Of a stretch of DNA of 40,936 nucleotides, positions 7,585 to 15,344 are shown one piece after another (the first letter of the stretch is position 1; each line of letters opens with the position of its first letter). The DNA is taken from NCBI GenBank assembly GCA_023227835.1, contig JALOCI010000025.1, positions 1 to 40,936 on the forward strand, written 5' to 3'. Both the position numbers and the translations under genes were made by a program. The notes beneath the pieces were generated by a model that worked only from the letters and a program-made list of their open reading frames with translations, was not told the origin of the DNA and did no database searches. This DNA is from Bacteroidales bacterium. GTDB lineage: Bacteria > Bacteroidota > Bacteroidia > Bacteroidales > UBA932.

Positions 7585-8322
7585 ATGGGAGAATTTTTAG
7601 CTGAACTAATAGGCACAATGGTGCTTATCCTTCTTGGCAACGGAGTTGTTGCCAACGTAGTTCTTAAAGGGACAAAGGGAAATAACGGCGGATGGATAGT
7701 TATTACCATGGGATGGGGAATGGCCGTCTTTACCGGAGTCATTATTGCCGGCCCGATATCGGGAGCCCACCTGAATCCTGCTGTTACAATCGGCCTTGCT
7801 CTTGCCGGACAGTTTGCCTGGTCAAAAGTTGCAATGTTCATAGTCGCCCAGCTTATCGGTGCATTTTTGGGTGCATTTCTTGTTTGGGCTTTCTACAGAC
7901 ACCACTTTGCAGCCACAGAGGACAAGGACGCCATTATCAGTTGTTTTTGCACAAAACCTGCTATCAGAAAAATTCCAAATAATTTCCTTTCGGAGTTGAT
8001 TGGAACTTTTGTACTGGTATTTGTAATATTTTACGTACAGGGTGCCTGCCTTACATGCGACACAATGCCTGATGTCAAGATCGGGCTCGGCAGCGTCGGG
8101 GCGTTGCCTGTAGCCCTGGTAATTGTCGCTATCGGACTCTCTCTCGGGGGAACTACCGGATATGCAATAAATCCTGCACGTGACTTCGCTCCAAGACTAA
8201 TGCACTCAATACTCCCTATAAAAGCCAAGGGGGAGAGTGAGTGGAGCTATTCTTTTGTTCCGGTTGTGGCACCGCTTGTTGGAGCCGCTATTGCTGCCGG
8301 ACTTTTTTTACTTTTAAGTTAA
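7585..8322 (+). CDS. glpF: Glycerol uptake facilitator (aquaglyceroporin)
   Basis: A 245-aa MIP-family channel with about six membrane helices. Both NPA motifs are present: GAHLNPAVTIG and GYAINPARDFAPR. The Asp in NPARD is the hallmark of glycerol-conducting rather than water-only channels. It lies 12 nt after glpK and imports glycerol by facilitated diffusion. A perfect hairpin follows at 8406-8432. Confidence 0.95.
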   Translation: MGEFLAELIGTMVLILLGNGVVANVVLKGTKGNNGGWIVITMGWGMAVFTGVIIAGPISGAHLNPAVTIGLALAGQFAWSKVAMFIVAQLIGAFLGAFLVWAFYRHHFAATEDKDAIISCFCTKPAIRKIPNNFLSELIGTFVLVFVIFYVQGACLTCDTMPDVKIGLGSVGALPVALVIVAIGLSLGGTTGYAINPARDFAPRLMHSILPIKAKGESEWSYSFVPVVAPLVGAAIAAGLFLLLS

Positions 8323-8405
8323 GCCGGTGACTGGCTTAAGATTCATAATTATTTTTAGGTTAGTAATTATGAGTTGTTAAGGAGCTCCCGCAAGGGGGCA
8401 AAAAC

Positions 8406-8432
8406 AAAAGGCTGCAAAATTTGCAGCCTTTT
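8406..8432 (+). terminator. Intrinsic terminator after glpF
   Basis: Perfect 13-bp arms AAAAGGCTGCAAA and TTTGCAGCCTTTT around one base, ending in a T run. The A/T ends make it potentially bidirectional, but the opposite side is only repeat DNA. Confidence 0.8.
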
Positions 8433-8443
8433 CACTTTTCACT
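8433..8443. repeat. Short heptamer-repeat remnant (CACTTTT type)
   Basis: CACTTTT followed by CACT, directly after the glpF terminator and directly before palindromic element R3. It is the shortest example of the 7-bp array seen elsewhere. Confidence 0.4.
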
Positions 8444-8445
8444 AA

Positions 8446-8642
8446 ATTGAAGCCATAAGCCTCAAAGACGCTGATTTTTCCGGATTTGTTCTCTGTGGCC
8501 GCTTTTGTATTGCGGAGCTACACCTGAGCAGGGCAGTCCATCCTCACTCACTTCGCTCGCTCCGGCTGAAAATTGCCCTACTCAGGTATATCTCCGCTAA
8601 CTTTTGAGCGGCTTCTGAGGACAAATTGCTGATTCTTGTTTT
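8446..8642 (-). repeat. Palindromic intergenic element, copy R3 (core-deleted, inverted)
   Basis: It opens with the reverse complement of the R1 right arm (attgaagccataagcc, caaagacgctgattttt) and then forms a palindrome of outer arms (GCCGC...GCGGAGCTACACCTGAGCAGGGC against GCCCTACTCAGGTATATCTCCGC...GCGGC). The large core with the acgaccgaaggg loop is absent and replaced by a short loop containing TCACTTCGCTCGC. It fills the gap between glpF and the 8663 gene. Confidence 0.75.
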
Positions 8643-8662
8643 AAGGTAAAACCCTCATAAGA

Positions 8663-9610
8663 TCATCGCACCTCCTTAACTATGGCAGGCCTTTCAACTC
8701 CGCTCCAGGAGCCGAGGAAAAGTTTGCCGCCGATCTTTTCATGTACCAGGAAGCCTGCGGGAAGCTTTCCGTTTGGCGCATAGTGAACGAAGTAATATCT
8801 GGTGTTGCTGTATTTCAGTTTGCCGTTTCTGGCAATAAAAGCTGTCTGTCCACTCTGGAGTTTATTGGCAAAAGCCCACTCGTCAATATCCCTTATTCGT
8901 TTAAGATCTTCCCAATCGGCAATCTCACATTTGCTGCGAAAATCTCTTCTGATCTGCTCGTTCAGATCCACTCTGTCACTGTATCTGTCCATTGTGACTC
9001 TTATACCTCCCCACTCTCCGGGACGATTTCTGTCATTTTCCCCGCGGCCTTCGGAACCGTTATCCCCTCTTGGCGGGTCGTCTCTTCTCATATCATCTCT
9101 GTAACTTTCACCCTTGCTTGCCAGAATGTGGCAATAATCCCCGGACCACGACCCAAGGAAGAATTTACCGGCAAACTTGTCATGAACAAGGAATCCTGAC
9201 GGGACGCGACCGTTTGGAGAAAAAAGGAAAAAGTAGACACGGTTTCCGCTCTGTATAAAACGTCCGTTACGCTGTACAAAATATTTACGTCCGGGAATCA
9301 GTTTTGTCGAGACAATCCATCTGTCAATATCTCTTATCTGCTTGATGTCATTCCACTCAGCCAGTCTGAAATCGGGACCGAATTCATATCTTACTGCCTC
9401 TTCCATATTTATATCTGATTCAATATATGCTCCGAGTGTAGCCCTGAACTCCTGCCTCATATTCCGGTCATCATGTCTGCCTTGCAGCGAGTTATTGCGG
9501 TAAATACTGCGCTCCTGCGCAAAAGCGGCACTAGTTGTACCTGAAATGGCAAAAATTGCGACAAGGGAGATTATCGCCCCCTTCAAACTTAGATTACTCT
9601 TTAATTTCAT
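8663..9610 (-). CDS. Secreted protein with an internally duplicated domain, function unknown
   Basis: A 315-aa protein with a signal peptide (hydrophobic to about residue 31, ending SAAFAQ). Two homologous units follow. Unit 1 contains LAEWNDIKQIRDIDRWIVST, a KYFVQRNGRF turn, then GFLVHDKFAGKFFLGSWSG. Unit 2 contains IADWEDLKRIRDIDEWAFAN, TAFIARNGKL, then GFLVHEKIGGKLFLGSWSG. They are joined by a charged, Gly/Asn/Arg-rich linker (about residues 172-203). No catalytic motif is visible and I do not recognise the family; a periplasmic or surface binding role is possible. A TAATTTTG promoter box lies 32 nt upstream. Confidence 0.75.
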   Translation of the reverse strand: MKLKSNLSLKGAIISLVAIFAISGTTSAAFAQERSIYRNNSLQGRHDDRNMRQEFRATLGAYIESDINMEEAVRYEFGPDFRLAEWNDIKQIRDIDRWIVSTKLIPGRKYFVQRNGRFIQSGNRVYFFLFSPNGRVPSGFLVHDKFAGKFFLGSWSGDYCHILASKGESYRDDMRRDDPPRGDNGSEGRGENDRNRPGEWGGIRVTMDRYSDRVDLNEQIRRDFRSKCEIADWEDLKRIRDIDEWAFANKLQSGQTAFIARNGKLKYSNTRYYFVHYAPNGKLPAGFLVHEKIGGKLFLGSWSGVERPAIVKEVR

Positions 9611-9641
9611 TACTGATTATAGATTGGTGTTTTTTATGATA

Positions 9642-9649
9642 CAAAATTA
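9642..9649 (-). promoter_or_regulatory. Bacteroidota -7 promoter box for the duplicated-domain secreted protein
   Basis: TAATTTTG on the minus strand fits TAnnTTTG, 32 nt upstream of the ATG at 9610. Confidence 0.45.
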
Positions 9650-9661
9650 ATAATATCGGCC

Positions 9662-10579
9662 TTATTTAATATAGTCAGGTGCCACCGGGTCTCCATTGAA
9701 GAAGTCACCTTTCTTGCCCGAAGATATAGCCCAGCGGTCAATCCACGATATCCCCCACTTCCCGTAGCTTGTTACTTTGCTATTGTATGCTTCATCGCGT
9801 AATGCCGTATCCATGTCCGCAAACTCATATCCATTCCGCTTGTACATCGAGGCAAGTGAATCGAGGTATACTGCGTTCAAAAGACTTGCGTGGATAAGAA
9901 GTATCTGAGGAATCTTCCGTCCGAACAAGGCTACCGATTGTCTTTCGTAAAAATGTAGTTTCTTTTCCATATAATCAATGTAATCGAACCCTATCCTACT
10001 CATCAGGATAGTATCTTTTACATCACTTGCCTTTTTATACGCGAGGGCAAAGAGGTAATCGTCATTGTCTATTGTGACAGGGGCCACTTTGTAGCCATGT
10101 TCTTTAAGAAATGCGTCCAAAGAGTCAGCCTTGGATTTTGTCTCCCCAACATGAAGGAATGGATGCCGGAAATATTTAATGCTCTTACCTGACTCAGACA
10201 ATATTTCTTTAAGAATCGGCTCACCTTTTAAAATATCAGAAGTGTACTCTTTGCAGGAAACATTATTAAAATCCGGATGGGAATATGTGTGATTTCCCAA
10301 TTCCAGCCCACTCTTTATCCAATTTTTCAGCAACTCTTTCTGATATCTGCCGCCGTCAGCTTCTTTGCGAATTTTCCTCTCATTTACAAATCCAATTGCC
10401 GGGATTTTGTTTTTCACCAAAGAGCTCATAATAGAGTTGAAAATCATTTTTTGATAATTGGAGTCATTAATTCCATAAGAAACGACCGGCATGTCGTCTA
10501 TGGAAAAACAGATTTGTGATTTTTGCCCCGATGCCACCGTAGACATCAGCAACAACATTATGATTAACAGTTTTTTCAT
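9662..10579 (-). CDS. Secreted polysaccharide deacetylase (NodB/CE4-type)
   Basis: About 305 aa with an N-terminal signal peptide (KKLLIIMLLLMSTVASGQ). The NodB fold is shown by CFSIDDMP (motif 1, metal Asp pair), LGNHTYSHP (motif 2, metal-binding His residues) and YFRHPFLHVG (motif 3). It would remove acetyl groups from peptidoglycan, chitin-like or other glycans in the periplasm. Motif 1 is SIDDMP rather than the usual TFDDG, and the C-terminal third has an unusual extension (WGISWIDRWAISSGKKGDF), as in a Bacteroidota subgroup. I chose the ATG at 10579 (MKK); ATGs at 10582 and 10591 are alternatives. It lies about 40 nt downstream of the ABC-F stop, with a heptamer array between. Confidence 0.85.
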   Translation of the reverse strand: MKKLLIIMLLLMSTVASGQKSQICFSIDDMPVVSYGINDSNYQKMIFNSIMSSLVKNKIPAIGFVNERKIRKEADGGRYQKELLKNWIKSGLELGNHTYSHPDFNNVSCKEYTSDILKGEPILKEILSESGKSIKYFRHPFLHVGETKSKADSLDAFLKEHGYKVAPVTIDNDDYLFALAYKKASDVKDTILMSRIGFDYIDYMEKKLHFYERQSVALFGRKIPQILLIHASLLNAVYLDSLASMYKRNGYEFADMDTALRDEAYNSKVTSYGKWGISWIDRWAISSGKKGDFFNGDPVAPDYIK

Positions 10580-10622
10580 CATGATTAACAACTATAAATA
10601 CTAACGTGTAAGATACACATTT

Positions 10623-10650
10623 CACTCTTCACTTTTCACTTTTCACTCAT
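10623..10650. repeat. Tandem 7-bp array between ABC-F and deacetylase genes
   Basis: On the plus strand the units are CACTCTT, CACTTTT, CACTTTT, CACTCAT: four contiguous heptamers. The ABC-F stop codon (10647-10649) lies inside the last unit. Confidence 0.7.
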
Positions 10651-12230
10651 AACTCTATCACCCTCCCTGCTCCTATCTCTCTGACAAAATAGCTGTCGTG
10701 TGAAACTACCAGTAAAGTACCTCTGTAATCCCGGACAGTGTCTGTAAGTATGCGCAGGCTCGAGAGATCCAGGTTGTTAGTGGGCTCATCAAGAATGAGC
10801 ATATCTGGTATCTGGTTGGAAATCATCAGGCAACACAAATAAAGTCGCATCCTTTCACCTCCGCTTAGTACAAGACAGCTTTTATCCCACACATCCTTAG
10901 GAAACAGAGCTCTGTTGAGCCTTGTTTTCACCTCATGTTCAGGCAAGTTTGTCGTATTATAACGATTTGCAAGCTCCAAAATGGTATTGTCAACATTTAC
11001 CTCTCTGTACTCCTGGTCGAGATAGAGATATGAAAACGGGGCGCGGGTCACCTCCCCCGAAACAGGTTCCAATTGCCCGGTTATAAGGTTAATCAGTGTT
11101 GTCTTACCCGATCCGTTGTCACCCATGATATGAATCCTCTCACCGCTGAAAATTTCAAAGGAAAGAGGCTGACTCCAAAGCGAAGGTCCTTTACCGAACT
11201 CATAGTTGACACTATTAGCGTTAATCAATAGTTTACCATTATGCAGCCTTGCATCTTCAACATCAATTCTCAGTTCTGCCTTGTTTATCTGCTCAGACCT
11301 CAGATCTGTAAGCCTCTCCCGGCTCTGCTGCACGATTTTCTCATGTCTCTCCCTCAATTTTGCCTCCGTGTTCTCTCCTCTGTTCGACACGGTCTTTCTC
11401 AGTATGCGTATTATCTGAGCCTTGTTGCGCTCACCGCGTCCTACCCTTTTTTCCTGTCGCTGTCTGGTCTCCTGAGCTGTTTTTCTTACCTCACGGAGTC
11501 TCTTCTCCTCGTTGTGAATCTTCTCCTGCAAAGAGTTGCTCTCCATTTCCCGCACATCACTATAAAAAGAAAAGTCCCCGCCGTATATTTTCAGCCCCTT
11601 GGGTGTCAGCTCCATTGTCGTATTTATCCTCCCGAGAAGGCTTACATCATGGCTGACAATGATGACGGACGCCTTTACGTTGTCTATATAGTCATAAAGA
11701 ATCTCCCTTGATGTCAAATCAAGATGGTTTGTAGGTTCATCCATCAGCACCACCTTCGGGTTATGAATATCCAGCCCTGCAAGGAAAATCTTGGTTTTCT
11801 CACCTCCACTTAGATTGTCAAAATCATCTGTAAGCCCGATGTGTGACAACCCCCATTTGGCAAATGCTCTTTGACAACGTGCCTCTATATCCCAGTCATC
11901 TGCAAGTGTGTCATAATGTAGTTGCAATGTGCTTCCTTGCGTTATTGCAAGTAATGATTCCAATTTTTCCGACACATTCAGGAACTTTGACACCGATTTT
12001 CCGGTAATCCCCACATTTTGTGGAATATAATAGTGACTCGAAGAGCAGATGATACTTCCGTCCGATTGTTGCAGCTCACCTGCTATCACTTTCAGGAGTG
12101 TGGATTTTCCGGTTCCGTTGTCACCGATAAGCGAGACAATGCTGTTATCAGCTACAGTAAAGCTGATATGTTCAAATATTGCGTTTTGATTTTGATAGTG
12201 ATACGAGATATCACTTACAATTATACTCAT
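10647..12230 (-). CDS. ABC-F family ATPase (ribosome-associated; possible antibiotic-resistance type)
   Basis: A 527-aa protein with two ABC domains and no membrane segment. Walker A motifs are GDNGTGKST (residues 36-44) and GDNGSGKTT; signatures are LSGGEKTKIFLAG and LSGGERMRLYL; Walker B motifs are VVLMDEPTNHLD and MLILDEPTNNLD. The two halves are joined by a long basic coiled-coil linker (roughly residues 210-300, RLREVRKTAQETRQRQEK then NKAQIIRIL), the part that reaches into the ribosome in ABC-F proteins. Members either regulate translation or protect ribosomes from drugs. The upstream leader looks like an attenuator with a 5-codon ORF, an arrangement typical of resistance ABC-F genes. 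Which drug, if any, cannot be told from sequence. Confidence 0.92.
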   Translation of the reverse strand: MSIIVSDISYHYQNQNAIFEHISFTVADNSIVSLIGDNGTGKSTLLKVIAGELQQSDGSIICSSSHYYIPQNVGITGKSVSKFLNVSEKLESLLAITQGSTLQLHYDTLADDWDIEARCQRAFAKWGLSHIGLTDDFDNLSGGEKTKIFLAGLDIHNPKVVLMDEPTNHLDLTSREILYDYIDNVKASVIIVSHDVSLLGRINTTMELTPKGLKIYGGDFSFYSDVREMESNSLQEKIHNEEKRLREVRKTAQETRQRQEKRVGRGERNKAQIIRILRKTVSNRGENTEAKLRERHEKIVQQSRERLTDLRSEQINKAELRIDVEDARLHNGKLLINANSVNYEFGKGPSLWSQPLSFEIFSGERIHIMGDNGSGKTTLINLITGQLEPVSGEVTRAPFSYLYLDQEYREVNVDNTILELANRYNTTNLPEHEVKTRLNRALFPKDVWDKSCLVLSGGERMRLYLCCLMISNQIPDMLILDEPTNNLDLSSLRILTDTVRDYRGTLLVVSHDSYFVREIGAGRVIEL

Positions 12231-12246
12231 GATAATTAATTAAAAG

Positions 12247-12330
12247 GCCTTGAATCAAGGCAGTTAAACCTTATTACTCTTTTGTTGCTGTCAGGTTTAA
12301 TAAAACCCTTAATTAACCGTTAATTCTCAT
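12247..12330 (-). promoter_or_regulatory. Candidate attenuator leader of the ABC-F gene with MRING leader peptide
   Basis: On the minus strand, an ATG at 12330 encodes a 5-residue peptide MRING ending at 12313. Downstream are mutually exclusive pairings. A GGTTTTATTAAACC hairpin covers 12294-12307. An 8-bp long-range helix pairs TTAAACCT (12293-12300) with AGGTTTAA (12264-12271). The last is GCCTTGATTCAAGGC (12247-12261), followed by CTTTTAATTAATT just before the ABC-F start, which looks like a weak terminator that would also occlude the start. The long-range helix and the first hairpin share bases, so ribosome position on the leader ORF could choose between folds. Mechanism inferred. Confidence 0.5.
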
Positions 12331-12352
12331 TGGTATAATTTTAATATTTCCG

Positions 12353-12360
12353 CAAATATA
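12353..12360 (-). promoter_or_regulatory. Bacteroidota -7 promoter box for the ABC-F leader
   Basis: TATATTTG on the minus strand matches TAnnTTTG exactly and places transcription start about 15-20 nt before the MRING leader ORF. A heptamer array at 12370-12397 occupies the -33 region. Confidence 0.6.
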
Positions 12361-12369
12361 TGAATTTTT

Positions 12370-12397
12370 CGCTATTCACTTTTAACTATTCACTTAA
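12370..12397. repeat. Tandem 7-bp array in the ABC-F promoter region
   Basis: Plus-strand units CGCTATT, CACTTTT, AACTATT, CACTTAA form four contiguous heptamers with degenerate ends. They start 10 bp upstream of the TATATTTG box and lie next to palindromic element R4. Confidence 0.6.
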
Positions 12398-12413
12398 TGA
12401 CACCAGATTTTCC

Positions 12414-12752
12414 AATTTGCCTCTTAAGCCACTTTGTTACTGTGGAAAATACTGTCTCAGGGCTGTCCATCCTAAGTCGCTTTGAAGCCATAAGCCTCAA
12501 AGACGCTGATTTTTCTTAACGTGATTTGATTTCGTGTTTTTCCTGGCTGCGAAACTCCTCCCTTCGGTCGTCAGACATTCTCGCCTTTTCCGGAAAAACA
12601 CTCATAAAATCACTAAAAAACCAAGGTCTTTTTCGTCTTTATGCCTTCAATCGCTCCTTACTCCCGCTCCAGCTGAATGCCCTGATTCGTTATTTTTAGA
12701 CGACCTTGTAAGCGGCTGCCAAGGACAAATTGTAGATGTCTGTTTATGAAAA
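12414..12752 (-). repeat. Palindromic intergenic element, copy R4 (diverged, inverted)
   Basis: It is inverted relative to R1. It keeps the outer-end motif (CAATTTG...AAGCC at 12414 and GGACAAATTG...GTTTATGA at 12723-12750) and the TTGAAGCCATAAGCC arm. The inner stems have different sequences yet still pair: gtgtttttcc (12534-12543) with ggaaaaacac (12592-12601), and gtgattt (12521-12527) with aaatcac (12607-12613). The loop string cctcccttcggtcgt (12557-12571) is exactly that of R1/R2/R5. It covers most of the 650-bp gap between the ABC-F and S41 genes. Confidence 0.75.
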
Positions 12753-12833
12753 CCACTCAGTTAAACACATGCAAATCTTCTTTTCATGAAAAACTGAAAA
12801 AGTCATTTATAAAGTGCCTCAAAGTCCCCCCTC

Positions 12834-12900
12834 CACTATTCACTCTTAACTTTTAACTATTCACTTCTAACTATTCACTTTTCACTATTCACTCTTAACT
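12834..12900. repeat. Tandem 7-bp array overlapping the S41 peptidase stop
   Basis: Nine contiguous plus-strand heptamers of form [CA]ACT[TAC][TC]T from 12834 to 12896, then a partial AACT. The last codons of the S41 gene (IVKSE and the stop at 12885-12887) are encoded inside the array. Confidence 0.85.
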
Positions 12901-15191
12901 ATCTCAATCGCTTTTTCCAGAAATTCATCCCTTCCCTCTTTGACACCTTTTATGGTTTTATTCACCAGAACATCCGGAATAATACCGACACCATGATGTT
13001 GGCTGCCATCGTGCTTTAGCACCTTCATTCCGGTCCAGTATATGCTGTACCCCCCCGGAAGAGTGAATGGATTGACATTACCATTTGTCCCGGCAGTGGG
13101 CTGACCAACTACTGTTGCCAACTTAAACCCCTCGATATAACCCATATAGCTCTCAGCATAGCTTATAGCACTGCCGTCGGTTAGGAATATTACCTTTGTA
13201 TCAATATGTGTTTCTGAAGGTTTCAGATTCCATCCGTGTTCCTGATAACCTGCTACGTTTTTGTGATCAGGATAGATAATCTGCGGAACCAACATCCATT
13301 TTGTATCCTCCTCTTGTTTCATGAGGTATGTTATCAGATTTGTAGTATTACGCGGGTATCCTCTCAGGTCACAAATCAGAGCTTTGGCTGCTTTTATCTG
13401 AGGAAGAAGGGTGTCTATATCCTTCATGTCGGCATTGTTGATGTTTACATATACGATGTCATCTCCGATAAGTCTTGTCTTATCAGCAACCGGACCGGTA
13501 AAACTCTTTTGATATATATCATTTTGAGTCATATTCCTGGTCAGATCGACACTCTTATTCTCTACAACTATTGTCAGTTTACTATCCTTATCACCCAGCA
13601 ATGACTCAGATTGTGCCCTGTATGCCATCCACCCGTTGGTTGCTGCGGATATTCTGCTTTTTACAACATTAAAATAGCTCTCCGGATCTTGTCCGTCAAT
13701 TTTCTCCACAACATCTCCCGGCTTTATGGGAATATCTTCACTGTAAACTCCTGTTATCACAAGTTTACCCTCTATGAACTCCCATGATATCGGTGGCATA
13801 TATGATTTTGCCGCTTTTGAATATACCCGTATATGTCCGTCTTTCAACTTAGCCGTCATCTCTCTAAGTGTGATAAGGAAATCCCAGTCGCTCCGGTCGG
13901 TGAAACACTTTGCCGCAGCCTTTCTGAACGCACCGCTCCAATCTACATTTACCACATCGAAATATGGGTAAAAATGCTGAAAAAGATTCCATGTGTTTAT
14001 TACATCACCTAACCTCATCGGAAGAGTGAAGTCATTTTTATTTATCTTTGAGAGAGCATCTTCCAACTGCACGGCATTACCGGCTGGATATGTATTCTCT
14101 TTTGTACAGTACAATACTAAAGGAACCAGGCAGGAGATTCCGCTTCCTATATCCTCTTGAACCACCTCTCCGAATGCAGGCTCCTTGTCAAAGATTTTTT
14201 CTCCCGGGAAAGCTTGAGTCTTTTTTGATTTTTTTATAGAGACACATTTTGTCCCGTTTGAACCATCATCCTGCAGTAATGCGTACTGATATCCCTTGCC
14301 TCCGCCCCACCAAACTTTTGAATTTGTTATTTCTGCCAGGCTGTCAGCCTCAAAGTCGTTGTATTTCAAAGGAATTTCAGCCCACTTATCACCCTCCATG
14401 GTATATATATGAAAATCATCCACCAAAAGTTCTCCGGCTCCGTTCAGAAAAGAGCCGGCAGCTATTCCTGCGGCCGAAGAGTCAACAATACCGGCTATCT
14501 CGTACTCACACCACTCATTTTTTGTTATTGGTCTGTATCCCATATTGTCAAAAAAGCCCATCTTTTTATCAGGCAAATCCACCCTAACCCAAAGATGTCC
14601 TGTCCCCTCAGAGCCATTTACAAGCTTCACCTTGCCCGTCATCTTTATCTTTCTCCCCTGATACTGTTTTGCATTTATATATGTGGCAAAGGTGGCAAAG
14701 GTTGAGCTTCCCTGCTGTTGAGACACAATTTTATCCCTGTTCACTCTTACACTGTTATAGAGAACTCTTTGTGCCTGCATTCCCTTGTCCACACCCAAAT
14801 GTTGCCAGTATGTCTTTTTATATCCGGTGGTGTCCGGGGGTGTGAGAGAGCTGATGTCAAACTTAATTTTCTTTCCTGTTTGATAGAATTTTACGGTCGG
14901 GGCAATAGGGTTGAAAAGGTCATTCAGCGTTTCTAAAAACTGTTTTTGGTTCTTGCATAAGAGGATTTTTTCCGATCCGTAAATTGCGAATTTATCCCAG
15001 TCAATCTTGTCGGCCTCATCGCTGGGGTGGAAGTATTTAACATATCCGTATGCTCTTGAGAATGTCTCGAGATACTCTGTCTGAGAGTCTGTCCGGCTGT
15101 TATTAGGGAAACCTGAGGAGCTTGTACTGTTGCCGGCAATCGCTATCAGCAAAATTGCCCGCATAAAGAACCAAAACCTGCTTGTTTTCAT
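12885..15191 (-). CDS. Secreted S41-family (C-terminal processing/tricorn-like) serine peptidase
   Basis: A 768-aa protein with an N-terminal signal segment (FWFFMRAILLIAIAG). The N-terminal half (about 40-370) includes a beta-rich, carbohydrate-binding-like region of the type found in Bacteroidota S41 proteins. The C-terminal half begins near GDVINTWNLFQHFYPYFD. It has a PDZ-like stretch (IKPGDVVEKIDGQDPE) and the S41 core: ALICDLRGYPRN, FLTDGSAISYAESYMGYIEG with the likely nucleophile Ser in ISYAE, then ATVVGQPTAG and GVGIIPDV. It would act in the periplasm or at the surface. The last residues are encoded by a heptamer repeat array. Substrate unknown. Confidence 0.88.
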   Translation of the reverse strand: MKTSRFWFFMRAILLIAIAGNSTSSSGFPNNSRTDSQTEYLETFSRAYGYVKYFHPSDEADKIDWDKFAIYGSEKILLCKNQKQFLETLNDLFNPIAPTVKFYQTGKKIKFDISSLTPPDTTGYKKTYWQHLGVDKGMQAQRVLYNSVRVNRDKIVSQQQGSSTFATFATYINAKQYQGRKIKMTGKVKLVNGSEGTGHLWVRVDLPDKKMGFFDNMGYRPITKNEWCEYEIAGIVDSSAAGIAAGSFLNGAGELLVDDFHIYTMEGDKWAEIPLKYNDFEADSLAEITNSKVWWGGGKGYQYALLQDDGSNGTKCVSIKKSKKTQAFPGEKIFDKEPAFGEVVQEDIGSGISCLVPLVLYCTKENTYPAGNAVQLEDALSKINKNDFTLPMRLGDVINTWNLFQHFYPYFDVVNVDWSGAFRKAAAKCFTDRSDWDFLITLREMTAKLKDGHIRVYSKAAKSYMPPISWEFIEGKLVITGVYSEDIPIKPGDVVEKIDGQDPESYFNVVKSRISAATNGWMAYRAQSESLLGDKDSKLTIVVENKSVDLTRNMTQNDIYQKSFTGPVADKTRLIGDDIVYVNINNADMKDIDTLLPQIKAAKALICDLRGYPRNTTNLITYLMKQEEDTKWMLVPQIIYPDHKNVAGYQEHGWNLKPSETHIDTKVIFLTDGSAISYAESYMGYIEGFKLATVVGQPTAGTNGNVNPFTLPGGYSIYWTGMKVLKHDGSQHHGVGIIPDVLVNKTIKGVKEGRDEFLEKAIEIVKSE

Positions 15192-15282
15192 ACTTGAATT
15201 TTATTATTCACGGCCCGTCTATCAAAATGACAGACAGCCATTTTTGTTTTCATAACCCCATTTCACATATCATGCCACTCAT

Positions 15283-15328
15283 CACTTTTAACTTTTCACT
15301 TTTAACTTTTCACTTCTAACTTTTCACT
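15283..15328. repeat. Tandem 7-bp array upstream of element R5
   Basis: Plus-strand units alternate CACTTTT, AACTTTT, CACTTTT, AACTTTT, CACTTCT, AACTTTT, then CACT: six exact heptamers in an alternating pattern. It lies between the S41 gene and palindromic element R5. Confidence 0.85.
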
Positions 15329-15344
15329 AATTACAACCAACGTT

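Noticed and set aside
7039..7841. Minus-strand ORFs opposite glpK and glpF
   Set aside because: Overlap secure glycerol genes and show no protein-like features.
11241..11711. Plus-strand ORFs opposite the ABC-F gene
   Set aside because: Shadow of the coiled-coil linker coding region; no recognisable protein.
12834..12900. Heptamer arrays as a CRISPR array
   Set aside because: Units are 7 bp with no spacers, so this is a simple tandem repeat.
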